Counted from the first letter of the stretch, positions 25,728-38,151 are shown. The stretch: 64,000 nucleotides of DNA from Daphnia pulex (GCF_021134715.1 NC_060019.1:1550001-1614000); one strand, 5' to 3'. The notes: generated from the sequence alone by a model not told the origin. Made by a program: numbers and translations.

Positions 25728-27345
25728 CCAATGAGCGGTCAATTTTCAAAGTTTTCGATTGCTATTATATGATTTCCTTTTCGTTCTTGTTTTACCTCAA
25801 CAATTTCATTGTGCTATATAATATTATATTGCCGGGGGAAACGTCTGACGCAGTAGTAGGATGTAAATTAATAATCAAGGGCCCTCAGCTACTTTCAAAG
25901 GAGCAAGCCACTCTGAAAGTGACACTGAATGAAACGTTTCCGGTCGTCAGCAAAAAAAAAACACAATTAAAATAACTTACTCAATGTTTAATATGGCTCT
26001 ACTTAAGTGACACACCTTTTTTTCCAAATGAAAGACACACACACTCAAGCCCATGTCATGTATATAAAGCAATAAGACAACGTTTTCACGAAGCTGTTCC
26101 AATAAACGACGATCTGCTGGATTCAAATTTTTTTTCAATGATTATTCATTCCAGTTTAACAAACAGTCTAACAGAAATATTGTAACCGACATTATGAATT
26201 GAACTTTGACCATTTATTGATTTAAAATTCCATGTTACGCAGGGGGACTAAATGAAACATTAACAAATAAATAATAATAATAATGTATTAAACTTCTATA
26301 GCGCCTTTTCCATAAACATGTTCAAAGGCGCTTTTCCTGACGAGCACGGTTATCAATTTCATCTTTAAACGCCACGGTAATCAAATGTGTTTTAAGTCGT
26401 GAACAAAACTGGGCAAGGGAAGTTGCATTACGGACAGTCGATGGAAGGGAATTCCAAAGCTTAGGGGCATAAACTGTAAAGGATCGAGAACCATATGTCT
26501 TTGTGCGGGGTTTAGCAGTTATAAGTCTATCACACGCCAGACGAGAAGAGGCAGGTAAGCGAAGAAGGGAGTGAAGATATCGAGGGGAGAGGCCTTTGAA
26601 ACAACGATAAGTAAACACAGCAATCTTATAGTCAATTCTAAACACAATGGGGAGCCAATGCAGATCAAAGAGAATGGGGTGGATTGAGTCGAACTTCTTG
26701 GTACCATGAAGTAGACGAGCAGCAGCTTTTTGGACACGTTGAAGGCGATCCAATGAAACCCTCGATAGGCCAGCAAGAAGAGAATTGCAGTAGTCTAGCC
26801 TGGAGATGACAAAAGCATGGATCAGTTGAGCAAGGGCTGCTTTAGAGAGGAACTTCTTCAGCTGGGAAATTCTTCTTAGGTGGAAGAAGCCATTCTTGCT
26901 GATCAAGCGTATCTGGCCATCCATCGATAGATGGGAGTCAATTGTGACCCCAAGACTTCGAACAGATGACACAGGATTGATTTTCTTATCGCCAACCTCC
27001 AGGGACAAATCAATTGGCTTTGCACCGCCATATTTAGAAAACACTAACAAGACCTCCGTAAAATAAACGAATCCAATAGATATTATTTTAACAGAAACGA
27101 TACATGCCACCAACGCTGAAAGCAATAAAATACTATAGAATTCGGATGCTTTCAAAACATTGAAAGACCAAGTCGTCTTGAGTATACACTCACAAGCTGC
27201 TTACTAAATGAAGCCTAATTCTAGGCACCTGGAAATCATACATGTAAAATTTTGGAACGCGAACTAATATAAATGGCAAAGCAATTACAACTAAAAAAAT
27301 CAATAAAAAGGGTGCAATGCAAAAGCCTCAAAATCCAGAAAAGTG
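25728..27345 (+). repeat. Copy B of the rut-downstream repeat, split by a LINE
   Basis: 25728-26271 and 27061-27345 align with 19740-20660 at moderate identity, with the LINE occupying the gap. Copy B is more diverged from copies A and C than those are from each other, so it is the older duplicate. Confidence 0.75.
26272..27060 (-). mobile_element. 5'-truncated CR1/L2-like LINE
   Basis: The minus strand encodes the C-terminal end of a non-LTR reverse transcriptase (open to a stop at 26322). Typical late motifs are present: HAFVISRLDYCNSLLAGL, LQRVQKAAARL, LHWLPIVFRIDYKI and PKLWNSLPSTVR. The 3' end has a GGCGCTATA element followed by a (TTA)n tail, characteristic of CR1/L2-clade elements. 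It is flanked by AAATAAA at 26265-26271 and 27061-27067, a likely target-site duplication. Catalytic reverse transcriptase motifs and the endonuclease are missing, so it is dead on arrival. Confidence 0.85.
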
Positions 27346-28841
27346 AGAAAGAGGAAAGTATGGGCTCCCTTTTTTCATACTTTCCTTTTCTCCCTTTTCT
27401 TCCCTCGGGCTGATTCTCTGTGGATTCGGTCGCGAAAACAGTAAACAACAGGGAAATATTTAAATTTAACAGATTTTCTTTTCAATACTTAACAAGTATT
27501 CATACTAAATTGTAGCTTGTTCAATTACCTTCCAAATTAAATTATTCCAAGTTGTCTTCTGTTAACTGGAAACGTTTCACGAATATTTTTTCAGGACACC
27601 CTCATTTTTTTCGTTCTATCCTCATTTTCAGTGACGAAAAAATTTACCAATCTATTGCCAACAGCAAAGACAGCACTCGACACCTTTTACCTCCGAGTTG
27701 CACCTACTCCATTCCTCCGTCATGGTCTAGTAGCGTGAATTGTGAAAAAAATTGGGGTTTTGATTTTACCTCTGAATTGTTGCCAGATGGCGATGTTTGC
27801 TTTAGATTCTATTACATGCGGAGTCACCCCGAAAGTGTTTTTGTTTCATTTTTTTTGTGTAGAAGAATCTTGAAGCTGTGCTTGAAGATTAACTATTTTG
27901 AAACCGTGCTATCCACCACGTCGTCCACATCCATCTAAGCTGAATAACATTTTACATGTGTAATTTTCTGAATGGTAAATTTATTGATTAAACGAATTGA
28001 AATTAGTCATGATATTTCTAATTTTGGATTTCAGGATACATAACGGGAATGGACCATAACGGCACATGGAATTTCAGCCGTCCATTCCAGCACTTGCATC
28101 CAGTCTTGCAAGCTGCATCTCATTTACTCTCCTTATGAATTTCGAAACAAGCATCATTTGAAGATAAGCAAGGTGACAATTTTATCCAGTTAACTTTTGA
28201 AAATTTATTGTGTGTATTTATTGTATGTTCCATTGATGCAGAAGATTCCTTTAATTTCATATTGGTTATAGGTTGATGTTCCAATAGTTTCTGTAATGCT
28301 GCTGCCGTCAACTGCCGTGCTGTACGTTGCTTATAAAAATGTTTGCATCAAGTTTACCTGTGTCTGTGTTGGTGTCGAGTTGCAGCCAGTATTTTGTTAT
28401 ATTTTCATTATACCCATGCAGTTTACCAATGACATGTTAAGAAGGAACCAAAATATGGTGATATTTCCCCCCCTCGTGGGGCTTTGAAGGTTCAACCATA
28501 TCGGATTGGCTTCAAGAAGGATGTTGAGTCTAGCTGGCTCTTTTTGGTTTTTGCCCGAACCGACACCAGAGTATTCTCGTACGAAGGCCCAGTTTCCCAA
28601 AAAAATCGTCCATGCTTTATTTGTACATTCCTATATTTTTTATATTTCTATATCATGTTTTCACGCATCAATAATTGTATTGTGTGATGATACCATCTGG
28701 CAACACGGCACCCGTCGGCTCCATATATATGAGAGGACACTCACCCTATGCCTCTCAGTCTCTGTCTGCTCTTCATAGAGCACCGGTTGTATCCAATACA
28801 CTGATCCGAGCCGCAGTCTACTCTCTATCTCTCGTTCTGAC
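27346..28841. other. Intergenic region, possible LTR-like segment
   Basis: No gene recognised. About 28675-28841 has a TATA-like ccatatatatgag followed by a CT-rich stretch ending at the start of tandem unit 1, which could be a solo LTR or promoter. This is weak. A frame at 27552-27938 has no family features. Confidence 0.25.
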
Positions 28842-30793
28842 TTCATCACATAATTTAAAAAAATGTTATAACATGATCTTAATTGCAAAACATACGTGAA
28901 TGTAGTAATCTAATAAACAGCGTCACGTTTAAACTCCTTTTTTTTCGAGCGTCTTAAAAGTTAAAACAGCAATTTGTTATCCAAGAAGACAAAAAGGGAT
29001 TTTTTGTTTTGTTTTTGAATTCGAGTGTTTTCACTCAAATTTTTTGAGTCTCTTTTGCGTTAGATTAGTTATCGAAAAATTATTTATTTACAAAATTTAA
29101 CGTGGGTTACATTTTTCTTTGTAAGTACCAAATTTTAACTGAATAAATATTTGGCGGGCAGGAAATTGTTCGATTGAAATTTTAACAAACTGGAAGTTTT
29201 GAATACAGCCTAAAATGATTTCCGCTCGTTTGGAAGCAATTTTTTTTAGCCATGTCGACTCGTTTCTTTTTCGATATGAAGTCTCACAACAATCAACTGA
29301 GCTTCGAGGCGTAAGATGTTTTCTTCTTTATCTCGTAACTCTGCGCGAAGAATTTAAATTTTTTTCGGGGATATTTTCTAACTCTGTTCGTGTTCATCTA
29401 TTGACAAAAAATAATTTACGTGGACTCAATTTTTTGTTGAAAACTTCTAAAAAGAAACACGGTAGTACCTGCTCTAAATTTGCCAAGCTTGCAGATAAGG
29501 CGACATTAAAATTTAAAATTTCTTCTGCCAATTTGAGCTGATGTTCGTAGACATCAGAGGACTGAGATTTGTTGCTGGTTAGGTTAAATTTCTTCATTTG
29601 CAACGCCATTTCCGCTGCCACTTTTTGGATACGACCTCCCTTTTCAATTGGCCAGCTGTGGAGTTGTCATACGGTTCAGATTCCTTTATCCAGGAACGAT
29701 TATGTTGTTGATATAATTTCTATAAGACTGGATCTATTCGGTTCGAATGCAACCCCCACACCCCCCCCCCACCCCATAAAAAAAACTTACATTTTGGAAC
29801 TGCCACGGTTTGTGTACGATACGGTTGTTCAAAATGTAACAATGGTTCGACGTGGTGTGCAGCAATTTTTGTAATTCGCGATCGCATGCACACTGGATGA
29901 CCAGCACTGACGTAATCATACGCAGCAGCAAGGCTTTCTTTACCTCTTGGTTGGTTAAAGCCATTTGTTTTGCTGCGAGATAATCGCTGTATGGGAGCAT
30001 GATATATAAGCTGATTATCCGATATATAGAGTAAAAATTGTAAGAAAAAATTGAGAATTTAGTTACATATTTTCCTAATGGACAGTATATGCATGTTTAA
30101 TGCACTAAGTGAACTGTACATCAATTACTAAAACTCAATGTTTGTGCAACTGCCAGCCATCTCGCTGGCTGGTCACATGTGAAATCTACAAGTACCTTCT
30201 TCGACAACCAAACATATGTTGTAAAGCTAGTCAATGAGTTTATGCTACAAAAGACAGTTTTCTTCTAATTTGTAAAGGAAAACTCCTACTTAAGGAGAAA
30301 AAATATGTAAAAACTAGATAAATTGATTCCCTACCTGACAAAAAAGTGAAAACTACAACTCTACAAGAACCTTCTTCGACAACCAAACACATGTATTCAA
30401 GGAAATCAATGAGTTTATGCTACAAAAAATAGCTTTTTCTCTGATTTTAAAGGGGAAATCCATATTCAATGAGAATAAGTACTTAAACACTAGTCAAACT
30501 GATTTCCCATAGCTACCTGACAAAAAAAACATTGAGCTAGACCTACACCTCACAAACCAAGTCGATTCGTAATTTAAAAAAACTTTTTCCTAATTAGGAT
30601 TTCAATTTCATGAGCTTGAAACACTTACTTGCTGATGGGTGAAAACAATTTACGTTGAAATAGAGTAAAAAGTGTAGTATAAAGTCGTTTAATTGGAGTT
30701 AAAAAGTCAATCAGTTTTCAAATTCAAAAGGCACGATTGTTTTACGTTACGACTGTAACGTAGAAACCTTTGAAAGTAACTGAGGGCCCTGAA
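28842..30793. repeat. Tandem 1.95 kb repeat, unit 1
   Basis: Near-identical direct repeat of 30794-32706 at an offset of about 1951-1953 bases. Within the unit, about 30188-30355 and 30360-30525 are a further diverged internal duplication (both begin tacaag and share accttcttcgacaaccaaac). The unit carries a minus-strand coding region on its first half. Confidence 0.92.
29215..30000 (-). pseudogene. Coiled-coil array gene, unit 1 copy (decayed)
   Basis: Exon 30000-29788 reads LLLRMITSVLVIQCACD and IVHKPWQFQN to a GTAAGT donor, matching copy 0 at 25.3-25.5 kb. The middle exon matches copy 0 (STAGQLKRE, then SNKSQSSDVYEHQLKLAEE) but needs a frame change and contains a TAG. The last exon keeps the coiled-coil frame (LRAELRDKEENILRLEAQL) only out of phase with the splice, with a TAA upstream of it. 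The lesions suggest loss of function. Family unknown. Confidence 0.5.
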
Positions 30794-32706
30794 TTCATCA
30801 CATAATTTTAAAAAATGTTATAACATGATCTTAATTGCAAAACATACGTGAATGTAGTAATCTAATAAACAGCGTCACGTTTAAAATCCTTTTTTTCGAG
30901 CGTCTTAAAAGTTAAAACAGCAATTTGTTATCCAAGAAGACAAAAAGGGATTTTTTGTTTTGTTTTTGAATTCGAGTGTTTTCACTCAAATTTTTTGAGT
31001 CTCTTTTGCGTTAGATTAGTTATCGAAAAATTATTTATTTACAAAATTTAACGTGGGTTACATTTTTCTTTGTAAGTACCAAATTTTAACTGAATAAATA
31101 TTTGGCGGGCAGGAAATTGTTCGATTGAAATTTTAACAAACTGGAAGTTTTGAATACAGCCTAAAATGATTTCCGCTCGTTTGGAAGCAATTTTTTTTAG
31201 CCATGTCGACTCGTTTCTTTTTCGATATGAAGTCTCACAACAATCAACTGAGCTTCGAGGCGTAATATTTTTTCTTCTTTATCTCGTAACTCTGCGCGAA
31301 GATTTTAAATTTTTTTCGGGGATATTTTCTAACTCTGTTCGTGTTCATCTATTGACAAAAAATAATTTACGTGAACTCAATTTTTTGTTGAAAACTTCTA
31401 AAAAGAAACACGGTACTACCTGCTCTAAATTTGCCAAGCTTGCAGATAAGGCGACATTAAAATTTAAAATTTCTTCTGCCAATTTGAGCTGATGTTCGTA
31501 GACATCAGAGGACTGAGATTTGTTGCTGGTTAGGTTAAATTTCTTCATTTGCAACGCCATTTCCGCTGCCACTTTTTGGATGCGACCTCCCTTTTCAATT
31601 GGCCAGCTGTGGAGTTGTCATACGGTTCAGATTCCTTTATCCAGGAACGATTATGTTGTTGATATAATTTCTATAAGACTGGATCTATTCGGTTCGAATG
31701 CAACCCCCACACCCCCCCCCCCCACCCCATAAAAAAAACTTACATTTTGGAACTGCCACGGTTTGTGTACGATACGGTTGTTCAAAATGTAACAATGGTT
31801 CGACGTGGTGTGCAGCAATTTTTGTAATTCGCGATCGCATGCACACTGGATGACCAGCACTGACGTAATCATACGCAGCAGCAAGGCTTTCTTTACCTCT
31901 TGGTTGGTTAAAGCCATTTGTTTTGCTGCGAGATAATCGCTGTATGGGAGCATGATATATAAGCTGATTATCCGATATATAGAGTAAAAACTGTAAAAAC
32001 CTGAAAAAATTGAGAATTTAGTTACATATTTTCCTAATGGACAGTATATGCATGTTTAATGCACTAAGTGAACTGTACATCAATTACTAAAACTCAATGT
32101 TTGTGCAACTGCCAGCCATCTCGCTGGCTGGTCACATGTGAAATCTACAAGTACCTTCTTCGACAACCAAACATATGTTGTAAAGCTAGTCAATGAGTTT
32201 ATGCTACAAAAGACAGTTTTCTTCTAATTTGTAAAGGAAAACTCCTACTTAAGGAGAAAAAATATGTAAAAACTAGACAAATTGATTCCCTACCTGACAA
32301 AAAAGTGAAAACTACAAGAACCTTCTTCGACAACCAAACACATGTATTCAAGGAAATCAATGAGTTTATGCTACAAAAAATAGCTTTTTCTCTGATTTTA
32401 AAGGGGAAATCCATATTCAATGAGAATAAGTACTTAAACACTAGTCAAACTGATTTCCCATAGCTACCTGACAAAAAAAACATTGAGCTAGACCTACACC
32501 TCACAAACCAAGTCGATTCGTAATTTAAAAAAACTTTTTCCTAATTAGGATTTCAATTTCGTGAGCTTGAAACACTTACTTGCTGATGGGTGAGTACAAT
32601 TTACGTTGAAATAGAGTAAAAAGTGTAGTATAAAGTCGTTTAATTGGAATTAAAAAGTCAATCAGTTTTCAAATTCAAAAGGCACGATTGTTTTACGTTA
32701 CGACTG
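30794..32706. repeat. Tandem 1.95 kb repeat, unit 2
   Basis: Direct copy of unit 1 with only scattered substitutions and a few small indels, for example a longer C-run at 31712-31725 and a lost 8-base stretch near 32311. It ends abruptly at the foldback element beginning 32707. Confidence 0.92.
31166..31953 (-). pseudogene. Coiled-coil array gene, unit 2 copy (decayed)
   Basis: Same exon layout as the unit 1 copy, with the same in-frame stop and splice-phase problem. The lesions therefore predate the tandem duplication. Substitutions between the two copies are few. Family unknown. Confidence 0.5.
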
Positions 32707-33416
32707 TAGTGGAGTCAAGATATGAAATAAGGGGGGAAGGGGGTTACCGGGAACAAATTGCAACACGAAATTTTTTTCATGAGCTTTGTTTTTACTATAA
32801 TTTTATATTTTTTGTAAATTTAACCTTTCTGAGAAATAATTATTTTTACTGTAAAAAAAATAGAAAACAAAATGTAAAAATTTGAAAATGTATTACAATT
32901 GTGATAAGAAATAGAAATAAATTTTTTTGACAGCTAATAAATGTTCCCCGTCTTTTTATTAATCAGGGTTCCAATTTTGAATGTTCTAGCTTTAACGATT
33001 TTTCTGTAATTAAATATACTGTGAGGGACTATGCCTCAAATTTTATAAAATCACCAAAAGGTGTTTACAAGGGACCTTATGGCGGATAGTCCCTCCGTAA
33101 ACTCATTATATCTAGTCATATAATTGTCCTAAAATTTGGATCTTTTGTGCAAAATTAGTTAATATGTCAATTTTTCTAACTGTAAAAGTTGTTTTTAAAA
33201 ATATTTAATAGAAAAAAAAATTAATTCTATTTCTTATCACAATTATAATACATTTTCAAATTTTTACATTTTGTTTTCTATTTTTTTTACAGTAAAAATA
33301 ATTATTTCTCAGAAGGGTTTTTACAAAAAATATAAAATTATAGTAAAAACAAAGCTCATGAAAAAAATTTCGTGTTGCAATTTGTTTCCGGTCAAAAATA
33401 TATCTTGACTCCACTA
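32707..33416. mobile_element. Foldback/MITE-like element with about 210 bp inverted repeats
   Basis: The left arm, 32707 to about 32915, and the right arm, about 33210-33416, are near-perfect inverted repeats; both outer ends read tagtggagtcaagatat inwards. The centre of about 290 bases has no coding capacity. CTG flanks both sides (32704-32706, 33417-33419), a possible 3-bp target duplication. The outer termini are tagtgg and ccacta, the reverse of a canonical CACTA element, so I do not assign a superfamily. Confidence 0.8.
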
Positions 33417-33419
33417 CTG

Positions 33420-36224
33420 GTGTTGTGAGATCACACGATTTGGTATTGAGAGAGCATATTGTAGTTCATTTTTTACTACTAGATGTCACTGTGGATTTAG
33501 CCACAGGGCTATTTTTCCGAGACATTGAGCCAGCAGACGGAGCAGGATGTCGATAAATGCTCACTCAAACATTTTGATGAAAATTAAAAAGGTAATTCTT
33601 GTTTTGATCTTTTAAGATTTCTTTTTTGTGAATCTACAGTTAATTCAACCCATTTCCACTCGACCAAATCATTTGTTCTGATGACATGGTTGGCTGGAAC
33701 CTTGAATGCTGTCGTGCGAAATTTTCCTCCATTGCTACGCGTACCGGCTGCACGTCTCATCCTATTTTGAAATATTTGACAGAAGAGGTAACAAATTTTT
33801 TTCCTTTCCAACTAGAAGGCTATAGATTTAGTTATTGATGACCAGATAGTAGATCCCTTTCCTCTAACGTGTTTTCGAATTTTGAGTAAGACCTGTGGTT
33901 TTCCGTTTGCCATCCTTTGGTTTGAACTTTCAATGGGTTTAATAGACTTCGATTGAAATTCTAGATCCCTTTGTAAAATTTCTGATATTATGATATGCTA
34001 CATAGTTTAACTTCATTCCTGTCTTTGTGTGGTTTTTCACGAGATATCTGTTAATCTAAGGTAATACAAACATTTGTCGAATAGGTTTTACACCCAGGTG
34101 AGGGCTGAGCTTCTGCAGTGCTGTCTGACCCTGATGTGCTCATGGTTTCGCTGCAGCCAGCTGGTGAATGGTGAGGTGAGCTGCTTCCATTCAGTCTGTG
34201 GTGCTGGTGTTATCCTGAAATGTGTTGATTGTTGCAGACTTGCAATCACTATTAGGCTTGCTTGCTTACTTGCTATTATCATGTGGCCTGAAACTGCTGT
34301 ACTTTTTCCCTGCCATCTCTTGTTGCATGTCTGGCAATACGTTTCATGTTTTCATCACCTTAAGAAATACTTCAGAACAGTGAAAGTAATTATGGTGATC
34401 AACTTTTAACCCTAAGGTTACACATTTAGTTATTTGATGACTTTGTTTCTGATAGTAATTGTGTTTTTATTTTTCCATCAACAGCCTGGTGAAGTAAGGC
34501 TACACTTTTACTGTATATATGATGACTGGCTCTTTGCTATGTATCTGTTGACTTTTCAGTTCAGAGAAGTCATGTCATTTCAAGAAAAAGGACAATAAGG
34601 ACTATACAGTCACCAAGGTTCCTTGTTTGCTAACCAGTTGGCTACTACCCTTGAATCTCCCTTTTCACTTCCTTAAACGGTCGCTCTTGATTTGAGGTAT
34701 TTCTTTCTGTGGGGTCAATTTCAAGTATTATTAATAACAGTTTTAATTATTCTTTTAGATCATGATTGATTGGAACCGAAACCATTCTGTCTCGACACCG
34801 AAACACTTTGGAACGGAAATTGGAGTGCTAGTAATGCTACAGCCATGAAGTAAAAAGGGCATCACCACTAAAACAGTCAACAAAGCTCTTAGTTTGTTAA
34901 CCTGTTGACTTCTACCCTATTAAGTCTACATTCTTCCGCCCTTATTTTGAGGTTTTGCCTACCGTCGTTACAATCTAACATGAAATTTTTATATATCTGA
35001 AGTCATTTCCATTCTTGTTTCAGGTAAATCTTGCGCCTCTTATCCATAGGCTGAATCCATTGGTGGAAACTGAATAGAGATCATTGACGACTGACTGGCG
35101 TGTTGTCATCAGCAATACTGCTCACATGGTGCCATCCTTCCGTTGCCCCGAGCGGTGGTGCCTGCTCCAGCTACGCGGCCAGCAGAATTCGACTTCGACT
35201 ACTCAACCGACGGCCTAGTGGGTCAACTCCCCCTTCACTGACTACTCCTTCCCTTGTTCTCAAGTCTCAACACATCACGGAGTCTCTTGAGGACGACGAG
35301 TTCATTATATTGATCGGGATTTGTGAGTATCAAGTATTATTCTTTTGTCTTTTTTTTTTTGTTATTGTCGTTTCAGTTAGATTCAGTGTCGATGAGCTAG
35401 AAAAGGGACGTTTTTGTTTATATCATGTCTTTGTTTTACGCAAGATGTCCTCGGATTGCTTTTCAGCTTTCAGAAGCACCAGCATCAGTTACTTTTATTT
35501 CACACATTTCTAAAGTCATTTATTGGAGTTACTGTGAGAAAATTTTACGGGGACCATGAATATCTGGGTTGAAATGAAGACTTCCAATAGTTGAGTAGCT
35601 ATTGCTTACCACTATGGGTCCATTTCCCTGTACTTTGTATTGAACTAGCAAGTGAGCTTTTATGTACATTTCTTAAGGTGTCAGTCCATGTTCAAGCTAA
35701 TTTAATTGCGCTGCTCAAGTTTCGTGTATTTTAAGTATTGATCTGCACTTGTGTTCTATCTTGTGTACGACGATTTCGAGTGTATACTATTAACTGCTAA
35801 ATTATTCTTTTATATCATAGACATCAAGCACATTGATAACAAACATTTCTAAATAAGGTGATATATGTTTTACTTTTTTTAAATTTACAGGTTCTAAATT
35901 TACAGGTTTCTAAATCTGTATGACTAACTTCACGAGAAGTAATGTCTTTTCAAGAAAGTCAACAAGGTCCCTTTTGTTTGCTATCCCAAAGGCTGCTACC
36001 CTTGAATCATTTTCTTCACTTCCTTAAACAGGCCCTCTTGATTTGAGGTACTGCTTTCTGTCTCTACAATTATGATTGAATATTATTATCATTCAAATAT
36101 TCATTCTTCTTACAGGTGCTATTAGGTCCATGCTACTTGTCATGAACTTCAGTACTTCATCACCCACTGGTGAAAATCAACGAGAGAATGCAACACCAAC
36201 TGCCAAGCATGCAAACACCGACTT
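33420..36224. other. Intergenic region with degenerate internal repeats
   Basis: No recognised gene. A block containing ttgtttgctaaccagttggctactacccttgaatc at 34625-34660 recurs in decayed form at about 34885-34930 and 35970-36010. The first and last are followed by cacttccttaaac and ttgatttgaggta, suggesting an old repeated exon-intron unit. A GC-richer open frame at about 35100-35330 has no recognisable domain. Confidence 0.35.
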
Positions 36225-38151
36225 TCATATACCAACGATCAAATAAGTTAGTACAATTTTAATAGCAGTTCCCTTTCTCCTCGCCAATTAGCAATCAGCT
36301 CAGCTTGTTGACAGATCACAATTCGACAACAAGGAAAGAAAGACACTTTTTAAAAAGAGTTGAATCCGCACGTTATTGAATCAAATTTCGCTAGTATCAA
36401 GAACTTTTAGTAATTCGCCGTTTCAAATTGTTTGATTATCTAACCTACCTCCTAAAAATGTCGGTAAGTATTAACTACTTGTATGTTACTGTAGACGTAA
36501 CATGTTCAGTAATTTTTCCTTCACTCTGTTATGATTTTATGAACAACTTTTAATGATTTTTTTTGTATATTATTATATAGAAAGATTACATATCAACCTT
36601 ATGATGATTGACCTTATGATGAGGCAAGAAGAACATGGTCTAGAAGAACAATCTTGTTTTTCCAATTTTTAAATATCTGTTATGCATCCTTCTGTGAAGA
36701 TTGGCATCATGGAAACTTCATAGGTATATTGTATATCTAAATATAACAAGATAATGTTACTTGAATATGCTTAAATTTGACTAGATATTACTGAGGAAGA
36801 ATCCCGCTTCATAAAAAAGTTCTTCTGCCCCGTAATGCATTGATTTTGTGTTTCTCCATATTGCTATTTTATTTTTTATTTATTTTTTAGAAATGTTGAA
36901 AAATGGGATTCCAGTTTAACAATCAATTACAAACAAAAGAAATTAGAATAGGCAGGAAAGGAAGAGGCAGCAAAGAAAGGAAAAAAAAAAGACAGGAAAA
37001 GAAGGAATCTACTCCACAATATCCCCATTGTGGTGAATGTATCGCTTGTTATAGAGTAGATAACTAACAAGTGTGACGCCTGCGAACGAAAATCTCGTCA
37101 TCAATGCAAATATCGAGTCTGTCTCACCTTCGCCCCAAATGTATTACTCAGTTGGAATTTCTTTTACACTTAAAATGACAAAATATGCATAAAATATTTA
37201 CGGCAGAAGAAAGTCAAGATAAAATCTGAAGATCCTGTGGTAAAACCTGTCCTGAAAGAAGCAAACTATTCCGACGATGACGTCTGGGAGCCAAGTCTTC
37301 GGAAAGAGAAACCTCCTGTTCCAGCCCCTAAACCATCTCGACATTCAACCAATAAAAAGGTGTTTTATTTTTACTTCACTGCCAATTTCATTCCCTTTAA
37401 CTACAATTTCTGTTTCAGGAAAAAACAAAGGGAAGATACCGTTCCTCTGCGACTACTGGGGAACATTGCCGCAGAAAGAGAATTACTTCGTCGACAGATT
37501 CTGGAGGTGAAAGCGAAGTTGAAAAATCTCCGGCCCGGAATAAACAAAAGGTATGTGGCTGAATACGATTTTATTGATGTGAGAATTTTTGGTTATTATC
37601 AACCTGATTTCAGATTATCCACTGTTATGGTCCCCCAACGCTTCCCGACCTGGAAGTAAATATTGCAGTGACCAATGTGGTCTCAAATTGGCAACTACTC
37701 GTATTTATCAGGTTAGTTATTTTAATAGTTTTGTAAATAAAAAAACCGTGAGAAAATGTCGTTTTCGTACAGATTTTGCCTCAACGCATTCAAGAGTGGG
37801 GCTTAACACCTTGTATAGCCGAAGAGAAGAACAAGAAAGAGTTGGAACAAATTCGTAAACAGCAAACCGATGCCCGTGAAGCTTTGGAAGAACTAGATCT
37901 CAAACAAAAGGTTGAGTTTTATCAATGTGTAAACTGTTCTTAAATTAAATGTTTCTTAAAATTATGTTGATACCAATGCAGGAATTAGACGTAATAACAG
38001 CAAAAGCGAAACAATTTACAGTAGACTTAAACTCTGACGATGAAGCAGATGAAGATGAAGGTCGGTATCAGTGTTACACTTAAGTCGATGATCATTGGAT
38101 AGTTGAGGTCAAAAATCATATTTCTTTTAAATATATTTGTATAGAAACCAT
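36225..38151 (+). pseudogene. CXXC1: CXXC1 partial pseudogene (exons 1-10), inverted copy
   Basis: The + strand here matches the minus strand of the CXXC1 gene (52.88-54.97 kb) from about 230 bp upstream of its ATG to the acceptor of exon 11. ATGTCG with its donor survives at 36458-36463. Exons 2-3 have lost the PHD cysteines through deletions. Exon 5 has premature stops (TGA early, then TAG) and a frameshift in the CXXC finger. Exon 8 has a deletion of about 7 bases, and exon 10 a larger one with its donor changed from GT to TT. The copy stops six bases into exon 11 (aaacca) and joins the rut copy. Confidence 0.9.

Noticed and set aside
28675-28841. Solo LTR
   Set aside because: A TATA-like box and CT-rich stretch are present, but no paired LTR, primer-binding site or target duplication was found.
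32707-33416. CACTA-type transposon
   Set aside because: The 3-bp flank fits, but the termini read tagtgg...ccacta, opposite to the CACTA...TAGTG rule, and there is no transposase.
35100-35513. Protein-coding gene in the GC-richer open frame
   Set aside because: No domain, no coherent splice partners and no similarity to other parts of the window.
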